Source: Astrocystis sublimbata
Taxonomy: Eukaryota > Ascomycota > Sordariomycetes > Xylariales > Xylariaceae
Reading direction: 5' to 3'
DNA: 64,000 nucleotides
Assembly (NCBI GenBank): GCA_022453515.1
Contig: JAJNNY010000001.1
Coordinates: 496,001 to 560,000, forward strand
This document shows positions 12,373 through 23,634 of this stretch, one piece after another. The notes below the pieces were generated by a model. It ran no database searches. It worked only from the letters and a program-made list of their open reading frames with translations, and had not been told where the DNA came from. How positions within the stretch are numbered: position 1 is the first letter of the stretch; every line of letters begins with the position of its first letter. The position numbers and the translations under genes are program-made.

Positions 12373-13011
12373 CCTCGCAATAGTCAGTTTTGGACCTACA
12401 GCTGTTTAAAACGTACGCGTACATGGAGGAGTCGTGATACCACAATTGCATATCCATGATATCTTGCATATCATTAGGCCATTTGGCAGCAAGATTTGAG
12501 AGGCAATCCTATCTGAGAACCATGTTTGAGTTAGAGCAACTTTGCATGAAGCTTCAACTATTACTGCGTCTGATTTCGCAGCCACGAAAGTTCCTAGCAA
12601 AAGTGGTAAAAGGCATTCTACTTCTCAGTGCATGAGAATAGGGGATGGTCCGCTGGGAGGTCCTTTATATACGAAAAGTTAAATCACATGTAAACAACAT
12701 ACAAACGCACCTCCTTGCGGCAATGGGTATATCATTGGCTTCTCTATAGACACTATCCCTGGCTACGTTTCAAGAGCTTACATCCTACTCGTGGAGAGAG
12801 GCAGGAAACGATCAGAAGAGCGTCATCGCATTTCATCTTCAAGCTTGCGGACCTTGCGAAAAATCCTGATGTCAGTCTAAGCTCGTCCATAACGAGAGGA
12901 TCGCGCAGTAGCCCCCCCTGAGTCCTTTCTTGCTAGTCCATATGTGCACAAGTGGTTCGCGCTTCAATACAAAGAAAACCATTATGATACAACAATGTAC
13001 TCATCTACATC
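12373..13011. other. Intergenic: convergent 3' ends of RRP4 and ALDH
   Basis: 639 nt between two stop codons on opposite strands; expected 3' UTRs and terminators. AT-richer than the flanking genes, with no frame that resembles a protein. Confidence 0.5.
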
Positions 13012-14705
13012 TTACGAAAGAAGATTGAAGAGGTGTTGGTGCGACTGAGTGTAATACGCATATCCGGCCACAAGAACCGTGAACCAGCGGAACAACGCAC
13101 CTTTGGCCGTGGATCCACCCAGGCCGAATATAAGCCAGAGCCAGTAGCTAGGCCCCTTCAACACCCTGCCCTCGCGGTCGAAGTCTGGCTTGCGGGAATT
13201 CATCCAGACGAACTGCCGCAGCTCGCTGGGAGAGTGCGGCAGGTAGCGCACGCGCAACAGCTTGTCGATCCAGTTGGGCGTCGATACTACAGTGCGCCTG
13301 TGTGTGAAGCAGTCGAACGAGGCGCGCCCGTGGTACGCGCCCGTGCCAGACTCGCCGACGCCGCCGAAGGGAAGAGTCGATACACATCCGTGCATGTAAG
13401 AGTCGTTTATGGTAGCGCCGCCGGAGGTAACGTTGTTGAGAACTTTTGCGTAGGTAGTGGTGTTAGCTATGTGACTATCACCAGTGTATCGTATGAGGGC
13501 GTCATATTCCTCGTAGATAACTTACTTTGCTCATTTTCAGCTTTGGAACCGAAGGTCATGAGGGACAGGGGCGTAGGGTCAACCCTGTTCATGACCTTAA
13601 TAGCCTCGTTGACATCATCAACGGGGTATATAGCCCAGATTGGACCGAAAGATTCATTCGCCATCATTGGGTCATCGACAGAGTCAACAAGTACGGCAGT
13701 AGGTGCGATGTACAAATCGGATCGGTCCGTCTCACCACCCATTACGATCTTGCCCTTCGTGTTGTCCAGCATGCCCTTGATACGATCGAACTGCCTCTCG
13801 TTCACAATGCGCCCGTAGTCCGGGCTAGCCTGGGGTCCATCGGGGAAGAACTCCTTGCCCGAAGCGTTGATATACTTGATGAAGTCATCCACCACATCGC
13901 GTTCGGCACACACATAGTTGTGGGATATGCAAACTTGGCCGGCATTGTTGCACTTTCCCCACATCAGTCGACGCGCTGTTAAAGCCAGGTTGGCAGCTTG
14001 GGATACGAAGGCGGGATTCTTGCCGCCGAGCTCGAGGGCTACTGGCGTCAGTGTCTCTGCAGCCTTCTTGGCGATAATTCTCGCGACGACAGGGCCGCCC
14101 GTGTAAAAGATCTTCTCCCATTTCTCGTTCAACACAGCTGTTGTCTCCGGGACAGCGCCGTTCACGACATAAAAGGAGCCTGGGTCCAGGCGGTCCTCAA
14201 CCATCTCCTTGATGACCATGGCAGTTGCGGGTGCACTCTCCGAAGGTTTGATGACGGCCGTGCATCCAGCACTGATGGCGCCTATCAGAGGACATATGTT
14301 CAGCATGAAGGGAAAGTTGTAAGGCCCGATGATGAGAACGGCGCCCAGGGGCTCCTTGCGGATATGGGGCTTCAGCGGCACGAAAGTAAGAGGATAGTCC
14401 AGATCCGTGTCATCTTTGACCCATGTCTTCAGCTTCTTCAGAGCAAGGTCGAGGTCGGAGATGGAGAAATGGACCTCGTTGAGGATGGCTTCGCCGTTTG
14501 CTTTTCCGATATCCTGCTTCAGAGCGGCGAGGATCTTGGGTGTGTAATCTTTGATGGCCCAGTGAAGCCTCCTCAGCTGCACGAGACGCCATTCGACGTC
14601 TTTTGTCTTCTGCGATGCGTAGGCGGCGCGAACCCGTGAAGCATACTGCCCTATCTCATTCAAGGACGTTGCCTCAAAAGGGAGTATCTTGGTATCCGTC
14701 GTCAT
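13012..14705 (-). CDS. Class 3 (HFD1-like) fatty aldehyde dehydrogenase, membrane-anchored
   Basis: NAD(P)-dependent oxidation of medium/long-chain aldehydes to fatty acids. Exons 14705-13526 and 13442-13012 give 536 aa; the junction restores NEQILNNVTSGG. Catalytic Glu225 lies in LELGGKNPAF and catalytic Cys259 in NNAGQVCISH. The substrate-channel motif IGPYNFPFMLN is near residue 127, and LPFGGVGESGTG is near residue 420. After the catalytic domain come two hydrophobic stretches (YWLWLIFGLGG and RWFTVLVAGYAYY), a C-terminal anchor typical of microsomal, mitochondrial or lipid-droplet class 3 enzymes. HFD1-type enzymes degrade hexadecenal and fatty aldehydes; the exact substrate here is inferred. 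It is divergent from RPL22. Confidence 0.93.
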
Positions 14706-15357
14706 CGTTATCAGAGTGAGGATAGATACTGAGATTTGATGGAGGGTATTATAGAATTACGTGAGGTGATGATCGTTTTGGATTTTCAAGAATGGCGATA
14801 AACGTTGCACACCTCGCTAGCAGACATATATTGAGCACATTATTGTTGCTATCGTCCTGTAGCTTGTTGATGGGGAGAGTTATAGAATCCACAACTATCC
14901 CACACCTAGGATTGGCAAATGTAGATGTCACAGCTCCAATTGAATGCTCAGACGCGAGACACAGATCAGTTGCCGAGGCACTAGCCTGCCGAGGGAGCTC
15001 CTAGCCAGGCGCCACGCGTGCCCGGGATCATGGATTGTTGGTCTCATGCCCCGCAGTAAGTACATCCAATATGTAAATGTACCCTGCAGCTAAGCCACGC
15101 CTTTCCTAGCCACCAGCCACAGACACACGAGCCACGTCCCAAGAGATGCCCTAGGCTAGGCTAGTGCGGGATCCACCTCACCTTTCTGCGATACACCAAA
15201 AAAGTTCGAGGCTCAAAATCCCCCCTCGTTCGCGAACTTTTCCAGAGTCCCCAGTCACCACCAATTCCCACCACAAAACCGCCGCCCAACCACTCCACAG
15301 ACGCAGGATTCGACTTCTTTGCGTTCTACACCATCCTCATCAACCCCATCCGCAAAA
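14706..15357. promoter_or_regulatory. Divergent promoter between ALDH and RPL22
   Basis: 652 nt between two divergent start codons. The half next to RPL22 is C/A-rich (CCACCACAAAACCGCC-type leader). GCTAGGCTAG and CCTAGGCTAGG repeats near 15150 are the clearest motifs. No extra gene is seen. Confidence 0.5.
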
Positions 15358-15998
15358 ATGGCTCCTCAGACAGTATGTATACCTTGACACCGCTTTGCTG
15401 TTGGCCCAGTCTCTATCTGGCGATCCCACCAGCGAGATCATGGCGTGATGCAGTAGGCTAAGGTCAATTTGCGACATGTAGAAGAAGTCCGGCAAGGCTG
15501 GCAAGCAGACGAAGAAGGTAAGTCATATCTACAATAACCGAACCCTTTTGAGTATCCTGGCGATGGTGCTGACGCCGCTTTGTTAGTTCGTCATCAACGC
15601 TTCGCAACCCGCTAGCGACAAGATCTTCGATACCGCCGCGTTCGAGAAGTTCCTGCAGGATAAGATCAAGGTCGACGGCCGCGTCGGCAACCTCGGTGAC
15701 ACCATCACCATCCAGCAGGTCGGCGAGGGCAAGGTCGAGATCACCGCCCACAACGAGCTCTCTGGTCGCTACCTCAAGTACCTGTTCGTGCAACCCATAC
15801 CCCGATACAAACCGAGGGACACAACCATCCCGCGTCGTCTCACAGAAACTCACTAACATGCTTGTTCACAGGACCAAGAAGTTCTTGAAGAAGATGCAGC
15901 TCCGTGACTGGCTGCGTGTCGTCTCCACCTCCAAGGGTGTTTACGAGCTCAAGTTCTTCAACGTCGTCAACGACGAGGCGGATGAGGATGACGAGTAA
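15358..15998 (+). CDS. RPL22: 60S ribosomal protein eL22
   Basis: Cytosolic large-subunit ribosomal protein, 124 aa. Four coding exons: 15358-15372 (only MAPQT), 15482-15517, 15587-15783, 15872-15998. Three introns interrupt the first two-thirds, as is common in fungal ribosomal protein genes. The basic N terminus (KKSGKAGKQTKK) is followed by the conserved core FVINASQPASDKIF, HNELSGRYLKYL, TKKFLKKMQLRDWLRVV, then an acidic tail ending DEADEDDE. The 15-nt first exon is assigned because it supplies the only ATG in phase and has a perfect GTATGT donor. Confidence 0.96.
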
Positions 15999-16375
15999 TC
16001 GGGTTATTTACGACACCATATCATGACATGACAAGACAAAAAAGGAGCGGGAGTATGGGCTTTAAACTAGAACAGACTCGCACATCCAATGTCGGAAAAT
16101 GAAAAACTCGATATCTCAAGGCAGATTGTGTTCTTGACTGGCAAACATTTACCTGTGCATGACAAACTCTGTAGTTGATCGTACTTGACAGCAACCAATG
16201 GTGTACAGTATTCAGTAAGAACAGTGAATGAGTAAGGAGTAAGGATTAAATATCGCTGTGGGATTCTATAATACACCATGTCTGTCGCTGTTCCTCTATG
16301 ATATCTTATCCAATGAACCTTATTCCTGCTTTTATCGACGCATGCGCGTGCGTGGGTATCTTTCTCGGTCTCTAT
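15999..16375. other. Intergenic: convergent 3' ends of RPL22 and the carrier gene
   Basis: 377 nt of AT-richer sequence between two stop codons on opposite strands. No gene seen. Confidence 0.5.
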
Positions 16376-17485
16376 TCATGGCAACATTCTCATAACGCCC
16401 TCAAAGGCAACCAAAGCCATCGCATTCGCCGGGAACGCTCTCAAAAAGCACGGCACGAACCCCCTCCAGTACGCCTTGGCCCCGCCCTCCCTATACACGG
16501 CCTGCGCCGCCTCTCGCCAGCCCCTAAACCTGGGCGTCCCGTCATTCAGCTTCCCGCCCATCGGATCCGTCATCAGGCGCTGCTTGACCACGTCGCTGGG
16601 GTAGCTCGTGAGCCAGAAGATCTGCGCGCTCAGCCCGCCGGCCCAGAAGTTGACGGCGGGCGCGGACAGCTTGGTGCGCTCGCGCAGCAGCCGCGAGAGC
16701 ACATCGTACGAGCCCCACCAGAAGAAGAAGAAAGACCGGAAGATGAGCGTCGCGGCCAGCCCCTTGTAGACGCCGGCGACGCCGTGAGCGGCGTAGATCT
16801 TGTGCACGCAGTCGAGCGGCCCGCGGTACAGGCGCTCGGACTTCTTGGCCGCGTACTGGATCTGCAGACGGGCTTTCACGTGCTCGACGGGCGCCGCGAT
16901 GAAGGACACGGTCGACCCCGCCAGCACGCCCGCGATGCCGTGGCCGAAGGACGGCAAGTGGGCGACGGGCAGGGTGTGTGCCTCGTGCGCGCCCTCCCTA
17001 CTGCTCGGCGGCGTGCTGAGCTGCGAGTGCGGCACGAAGACGTGCTCCGCGAGCAGCCGCCGGTAGATGGTCAGGCTCCCGAGCATCAGCGAGTCCATGA
17101 ACATCCAGCCGACCAGCGGGGGCGTCGCGCCCTTGTAGAACCCCCGCAAGCCCTCATGGCGGAACGTCTGGAGGGTGCATTGGACGGGCCCGCTGAAGCG
17201 CGTGGTGTCGGTCGTTTGGAGGCGGACCTTGATCGTGTCGAAGGGGTGGCCGACTAGAGAGAAAGTGAGTTGTTGGTATGTATTTATTGTGTCAAGAAAG
17301 GCGTTTGGTGGACGGATGTTGCCCGGGGCCGGGGGAGGCAGGGACACCGACTTACCCGATAGCTTGGCGATGCCGGAAAAGACACCGGCCACGAAGCCCT
17401 TGTAGTTCTTCTGAACAGGGGCGGCGGCGGCCGGCGCGGGCACAGGCTGCTGCTTCTCGTCGGTCGCCATGTCGGCGAGGGCCAT
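16376..17485 (-). CDS. Mitochondrial carrier (SLC25), carnitine/basic amino acid-like
   Basis: Six-helix inner-membrane metabolite exchanger. Exons 17485-17356 and 17253-16376 give 335 aa; splicing restores the first carrier signature GIAKLSVGHPFDTIKVRLQ. The second repeat signature is APVEHVKARLQIQY and the third is YPSDVVKQRL, so all three Px[DE]xx[KR] matrix-gate motifs are present, the middle one as PVEHVK. KGATPPLVGWMFMDS in the first repeat and the KxYRGPxDC loop in the second resemble the carnitine/acylcarnitine and ornithine carrier subgroup. The transported substrate cannot be fixed without comparing the contact-point residues. The N terminus is Ala/Pro-rich; an internal ATG at codon 6 is an alternative start. 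Confidence 0.88.
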   Translation of the reverse strand: MALADMATDEKQQPVPAPAAAAPVQKNYKGFVAGVFSGIAKLSGKSVSLPPPAPGNIRPPNAFLDTINTYQQLTFSLVGHPFDTIKVRLQTTDTTRFSGPVQCTLQTFRHEGLRGFYKGATPPLVGWMFMDSLMLGSLTIYRRLLAEHVFVPHSQLSTPPSSREGAHEAHTLPVAHLPSFGHGIAGVLAGSTVSFIAAPVEHVKARLQIQYAAKKSERLYRGPLDCVHKIYAAHGVAGVYKGLAATLIFRSFFFFWWGSYDVLSRLLRERTKLSAPAVNFWAGGLSAQIFWLTSYPSDVVKQRLMTDPMGGKLNDGTPRFRGWREAAQAVYREGGAKAYWRGFVPCFLRAFPANAMALVAFEGVMRMLP

Positions 17486-19005
17486 GCTTGTTACGAGCAG
17501 AGCAGGCCTTGCTTCGAATCGCGATTTTCTGGCGACGAGGAGGTTTCTCGTGCTACCTCTGCCCCTACTTACCCAAGTATCTATCGTCTTGTTGCTGGTT
17601 GGCTGTGTTCGTCCAGCTCTATGGAAATCGACATGGTAAAAGGCCCGGAGCTAAGGCCGAGATCGGCCAATGATAGTATATCTTATTTATACCCCGGTAA
17701 GTTGACCTCTCTGTATGTGATGTAATGTCTCAATTCTTCCAGCTAGGAAATGTGATGATTCATCTGCCACATTGATTAAGCTTAATTCTAACTAACCTCG
17801 CGGGGTTAGGGACTCTCGCATCCAAACTCCGACATTGTTAATTTCAATACGAGTATATATTCTAGTTCTCCGCCGAGGGTTTATCTCCAGCTAGGTATTT
17901 ACCTCCGTATACGATATACTGACAATTGAGTGATTGTTTACAGGAGAGAAGGTCCTGTATGTTGTTGTCAACCAGGTGGTGGCTTCGAATTATCGGCAAA
18001 TTGATGCGATATTGCTAATCGCTATTGTTGACATAATCCGTTGTAGTAAGTCCTTGAAGAATCGAATTGGACAAGTCTACCAATTGTGCAAGCTGTCTAC
18101 ATAAAATCACCTATTAAGGAATGAGGTTCATGTTGGAAGAAGCAGGCCATTGTAATTGTAATATTTCAAGCTTTGTTTTTTCTCGAGGGAATGAATTGAA
18201 ATGCTAGCTTCGTCGCCTATGAGTAGGAACCTAGTCTAACTCCCCTTGGTCAATCAATTTGGCGCCTGGATTGACTGGGGGGAGTGCTGATTTCCATCAC
18301 GCGCCGCCACTATATTCGTTCTGCCTGCCAAAACGGGCAAGATTGCCCCCTCGTTCGTACCTCTTTGGCTCTCATTTGACCATGCCATGTTTCAACCTTT
18401 GCAGAACAGGTTTCTCCCGACATAGCATAACTGGCCCAAGCGACAACGTATGTGCGCCCATACACTGGCCACTACTTATTTACCTCCCTATTTAGGGTGC
18501 TGAACCTCCCTCAACCCTCGTACCAATCATGAACGCAAGGTCGTCATCAACACCTACCTAACCACATGGCGAGTTTTGGACTCGTGAATGGACGCTGCGG
18601 GCTACGAGAGGATCGGCGGCCGGGCATGCTTTGGCGCCCGTTAGATCGCAATCCTCCCGCTGATTGAAGATCAAATAAAGAAGGTTGCATTGTGTAGTTG
18701 CCGTTTGAGGTCGGTAGCCAGCATGCTACTGGCTCGTGATGCAGTAGGATGGGCTTGGGTGCTTTAAGATGCGTTGGTCGTTGTTCCACCTGAAGAGTAG
18801 TTCGCCCCTGGACGTGCCCTGGCATTGTCCATGTGAAGCCATTCCAGGATCAAACCGCCACCTATACGTGGGTATATAAGGACTGATGCGCATCCTCGCG
18901 ATGAATCTCGCAAAGATTCTGCGAGGTTTGGAGCTAAGCGCGTGCACCAGTGCATCATTTACTTCTCTGGTATATTGTCAATTTGCCTAAGGAGGGTCCT
19001 TGAAA
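17486..19005. other. Intergenic, 1.5 kb
   Basis: Marks the change from GC-rich housekeeping to AT-richer accessory DNA. It holds the carrier gene promoter (17486 onward) and the promoter/leader of the secreted phosphodiesterase (up to 19005). ORFs of 60-90 codons on both strands overlap each other and look random. Confidence 0.45.
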
Positions 19006-20201
19006 ATGCGATCCGTCACGTCGCTTTCGCTTTTCGCCCTGGTCGCGGGCGCCGCTGCCGACTGTAATGGGAAGGCCGAGTACTGCGACCGAAAGTACAG
19101 CCAAGTCACCTTCGCCGGCTCACACAATTCGGGATTCGTGGGAATCGGGCCCTCGGACAACCAACTCACGTCGGTCACGGCGCAGCTAGACCAAGGCATT
19201 CGGTTTATGACGACTCAGACGCACGACAAAGACGGTGCCATTCAAATGTGCCACACCGTAAGTTGACCATGAGAAAACACTTCTGAGTCGGGCAAACAGG
19301 CAGCTGCTAGGCCCAGACATCAGAGTTAGAGTTAGAGGATCACACACCCCGAATTGACGACCAGCTCCGTGACAGCCAATACAGTGTGCTAATGAGATTC
19401 CGTAGTCATGCGATTTATTGAATGCTGGCCCTCTTCAGGATTATTTGAACACGGTGAAAACATGGGTTGACGGTCACCCGGACGACGTGGTGACGCTCCT
19501 CATCACCAACCAAGATGCGATTGACATCACCAAGTTTGACGATGCCTTCAAGTCTGCAGGACTGGATTCGTTGGCTTTTGTTCCCTCGGGCCAGCTTGGA
19601 CTGGACGACTGGCCAACGCTAGGAGATATGATCTCTAGCGGAAACAGAGTCGTCGTCTTCATGGGTGAGTTCTACTGCGAGTTGTCATCTCGTTGACACA
19701 GGAACTGATGAGCGTCTAGATTATAACTCCGACACTAGCAAGGTCCCATACATTTTGGACGAATTTGCGTATTACTTCGAGACGCCCTTCGACCCCCTCG
19801 AGGACAAGTGTAAGTAACTGTCGAGATCACATCTCTGGTTAGTCAGCCAGAATAGCAGCAGCTAATTCTCTCATGCAGTGAGCGGTTGTGATATCGACCG
19901 ACCCGCTGGCGCTTCGGCTGATGGCCGTTTGATCCTCGCCAACCACAATAGGAACGTGGAAATCTTGGGCATCGACCTTCCTGACCTTACCCATGCGGGC
20001 GACACAAACTCGGTCTCGTCTATAAGTGCGCAAAGCGACACATGCAAGGGACAACATGGGCGTGTTCCTAACGTGGTATTAGTAAGTTTCTTCGTCTGCC
20101 CGACCCTCCAACCTCCTATATTGATACTAATTGCGCTGCAGCTTGACTACGTCAGTATTGGTGATGCTATCAATGCCCAGACTCAGCTCAACGGCCTATA
20201 A
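19006..20201 (+). CDS. Secreted PI-PLC-X-like phosphodiesterase (TIM-barrel)
   Basis: Secreted protein of the PLC-like phosphodiesterase superfamily. Exons 19006-19257, 19406-19664, 19720-19809, 19879-20081, 20142-20201 give 287 aa. The start is ATG at 19006; the codon two upstream is TTG. Residues 1-20 form a signal peptide (MRSVTSLSLFALVAGAAA). The first active-site-like His lies in FAGSHNSGF (about residue 45). The second lies in MCHTSCDLLNAG, rebuilt across intron 1. GNRVVVFMDYNSDT is rebuilt across intron 2. Later strands are less conserved and the protein ends ALNGL-like without a GPI signal. Known relatives cleave glycerophospho-linked lipids or are inactive; substrate is unknown. All four introns have canonical borders and keep phase. 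Confidence 0.88.
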
Positions 20202-21696
20202 GGTCGCTTTGGTAGAGTCAATGAAGATTCACTGTACATACATCAGATAATAAGCTGTAATATGATTATATCGTGGCCAAACGCTCACTGATCATTGACG
20301 ATAATCCTCTCTTTCTACAAACGGTACTTATCTTTGGACCTTATGTTACATTGCTTTCACTACTTCGACAGTGACGCACGAGCTTGACAGCTAAAAAAGC
20401 CTAGTGGAGGAGTCGCGCCTTAGTAAGTGAAAGCCAACATCATAGAACATGCGCAAACGCCTATTATTGTTAGCTCACAAATGGAATCTCAAGTACGCGT
20501 AAGAGGTGTGATTCTTCAAAAGCAAATGCACCCTTGCGCACTCCAACTCAAAAGTCGCCAAGCGCGAATTCCCGACCAAAAATGCCGTATCCAGCTGAAA
20601 TGCAGAGGTGGCATCCACGATGCAGCCATGCAAGATTCAGGCAAAATGTTAACCGAGGCGTTGTGAGCTAGCGACGGGACCGCCTTGTCGTACCTGTCGA
20701 TCAGGTAACTTGTTAGATTCTACTCCAATTGTTGACTTGACATGGAGATGTCCAACTCAAGAAGGCTTGACTGCAGTCAATTGTGTCTATAAACAGTGCG
20801 AAATACAGGAAACAAGTGAAAATCCACTGAATCTATGCAACAGAATATCTACATTATCATTTCCCTTCACTTCGGCTATATCGTCCCATTAGACCTCTTG
20901 AGTCGTATCTATGGTACGAGCTCCGAAGGAGACGCTGACCAGAACCAATAACCGTACGTCAGACATACGACCATGCTACTATTTGTACTTGGCGAGCATA
21001 CCCGTATGTCGGATCGAGGCGAGGATGCGTCTAGTCTTATATTAATCCTACTCCTTGAGCATCCGTCAAGTCCCTCAAGTGCATCTCTTCACTTTCGCTT
21101 CTTGTTCTCATATGAACTGCTCACAGCTATATTCAATACACAGTTTTTCTCGTGTGATGGATTACTGTTTTAAATGAGAGCCCAGCATAGCATCTGTTCT
21201 TTTTAGTATTTTCATTCGCAATCTGATATAGATATCCTCTTCTCGAGCATGAACTATTGACTCGATGCTTTTACTTGAGTTACTTGTTAATAGCCGTACC
21301 CCATGCCAGGTGACCATAGGACAACTGATCTAGACCTAGGTCTAGGTCTCGCCTCGATAGCAACGTATCGACCCGAGGACCGCCTTGTCATATGTAACAG
21401 TATGTCCGCATCTTGCTGCTCGCTTCGGTGTGCATCGCTAGCCCAGTAGGGTCTTCCGTTTCTAGCTACAATGGTCATCTACCACAACATGATAGCACCC
21501 TGAAGTTGCTATTCTTAGCTTGCGTGGTATCAACCGATATTAAACAGTCATTATTGGCAGCTCGCATATACGGAATCTCGTAGCTATGAGACCAACGTAA
21601 ACACTACAAAAGTACCTTCCCTCCCTACGCATTGCGCGGACTCGCACCTCAAGACAACCTTGTAAACCATCTTCAGAGCCGGAGGAAAATATCAGC
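20202..21696. other. Intergenic, 1.5 kb, no gene
   Basis: AT-rich with short unrelated frames only. A 13-nt match to the start of fungal 5S rRNA (ACATACGACCATG, near 20962) has no 5S body after it. A CCTAGGTCTAGGTCT tandem lies near 21335. Contains the promoter of the Thr-rich secreted protein. Confidence 0.45.
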
Positions 21697-23355
21697 ATGG
21701 CTTCCAAGATTGCAAAGGTCTTCCTGCTAGCAGGATACTTGGCTCTTCGAGCATCTGCTGCATGCACCGTCTTCGGCGTGGACTACTCTAACGGCGGTTC
21801 CTACAATATCGATACTACCTCTGATGAGTCATTCGTTTTCACTTCAATCTTCCAGGGTATGAACTTATCATAACCTTAAAATATAGAGGATACTAATTCC
21901 GAATAGGTTGCAGACAGGAATCTGTCAATCCTGCGTTAGTTGACCCCGATGGACATCAGTATACTTGTACTTCCATCAATACGACCCCTGACGGCGCAGA
22001 GGTGAAATCAACATGGTGAGATACATCCAAATGCCCTTGATCCGATTGTATAAATATATTGACCTTTAGTAAGCTCTATCGCATACTCTTCCATGTCGTC
22101 GGGTCAATGGAAGATCATCATTTCGGGGGCGAGCGTGGCGGTACAGAGGGTCATCAACCTAACAAGTGCTGCGCCATCGACTGTGGTGGTGACCGTGAGC
22201 CACCCTCAAAATACTTTTGCCTCAGATCTCAAGCATTAACGTCGAATCATAGGCTACTCCCACCGTGGTGATAGGAATCACCAGTACACCCAACCCAACG
22301 AGTGCGTGCTTGATGCTCAGAGTCTTCTACCCTAGCGTTGTATAATTAGAAACTCAGCTGACATTCTGTTGCGTAGCCGTCTTCACAACTATCGGAACTC
22401 AAACACAGACCTTGATCCTCAACCCTGGAACTATAACGACGCCTTGCAGTGGAGCTACAACGACAGTCACAGTGACGCCGCCTAAGGCGACATCGACCGT
22501 AGTATCGGTTGTGGTTCGCACCACCACCGACGCGACGACTACCAAGTCTTATCAAACCACAACAACAAAAACCGCCGTGTGCCATTACACGACGAAGAGG
22601 CCGACTCCGACGATCTGCATCGGACTCACTTGCTCATTTCCCGATCCACCTTGCATTCCAGGCATCTTCTGCCCTCTCCACTCGACCGACACCCCCAAGG
22701 TGGCGGACTCCCCGACGGCCAGCGCCAAAGAAATCCTCACCGTGTTCGTGGCTACGACAGTTACTGTTACCGAGACGACTTTCACGGTGACCAGCACTGC
22801 CGTCACGGTCCTACCTACGCCAACCACTACGGAGAATGGTAAGTCGTAGTCCGATTTCGCTCCTCGTTTCGCCATCCAAAAGTCTTCTGCTAACCCTTCC
22901 ATCGCAGTGTTCTTCACGACTACCGCTACAGTGTAAGTCATGGATACTTATAAGTCTACGACAATCGATTTTGATCGTTGTCCTATTGAGCTACCCACTA
23001 AGTTGATTACTAGAACCCCCGCTCCCTCGACCGTGTGTAGCGGCCAGAAACCCGGCGCCACAGTCTCGGTCACCCGGCCTCAGGCTACCGTCACCCAGAC
23101 TAGCTTGTCGTACTCGACCAAACACGTCACTGGAACCGTCTCTGCGATGTAAGTTCCCATTGTTTTTCTCGAGATACATGAATACATCGTTTCTCCCGTC
23201 ATTCTGCAGTCCGTCCTCTCAATAAGAGAGCTCAATGCGTCATTCACGATTCAATAACTGACTTCGATTGCAGTGTGACCAGGACCGCCGTGACCACTAA
23301 CTCGAGGAGTGCATCAAGCTGCTGGGCAAATGGAGGTTGGATGGGAGCTGACTAA
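21697..23355 (+). CDS. Secreted Thr-rich protein, probably cell-wall associated
   Basis: Predicted 380 aa from eight exons: 21697-21856, 21907-22015, 22074-22194, 22253-22301, 22377-22838, 22908-22932, 23014-23148, 23274-23355; every junction keeps phase. A signal peptide (MASKIAKVFLLAGYLAL to about residue 23) is followed by a compact Cys-containing domain of about 110 residues (VFGVDYSNGGSY, QGCRQESVNPALVDPDG, STCSIAYSSMSSGQWKIIISG). This N-terminal layout occurs in fungal secreted proteins of unknown function. From residue 120 on it becomes Thr/Val/Pro-rich (TTTVTVTPP, ATTVTVTETT), a likely O-glycosylated stalk, interrupted by a Cys-rich knot (ICIGLTCSFPDPPCIPGIFC). No GPI signal is visible: it ends GGWMGAD. 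Role inferred: surface or wall protein. Confidence 0.75.
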
Positions 23356-23634
23356 GAGGAGTGTGTATGCAAATGCTTTTAGTCAATCGAGGTTTCAGTC
23401 CAGATTGTCCAATTATCTAGGCAGGAAGCGACGTTAGCCAAGGTTGCATCGAAGGAGATTGAGCAGATACCGTGAAGCATTTGAACAGTTGCCTATGTGA
23501 TTACTCTAGTGTGGCTTATGAGTACAACAATAACACGTCCACATAAAAGCGAAGAGCCTACGAAGGGCTTATGATCTCACAATACATGTTGTTGGCACAA
23601 GGATCTGTAGCCGGCTCACTTGTCATCCCGGCAT

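Noticed and set aside
13033..13818. 261-codon frame opposite the aldehyde dehydrogenase
   Set aside because: Antisense to conserved exons and crosses the spliced intron.
16298..17257. 319-codon frame opposite the mitochondrial carrier
   Set aside because: Antisense shadow of a conserved gene; no family resemblance and biased composition.
20962..20976. Match to the start of fungal 5S rRNA
   Set aside because: Only 13 nt agree; the internal control region and the rest of 5S are absent.
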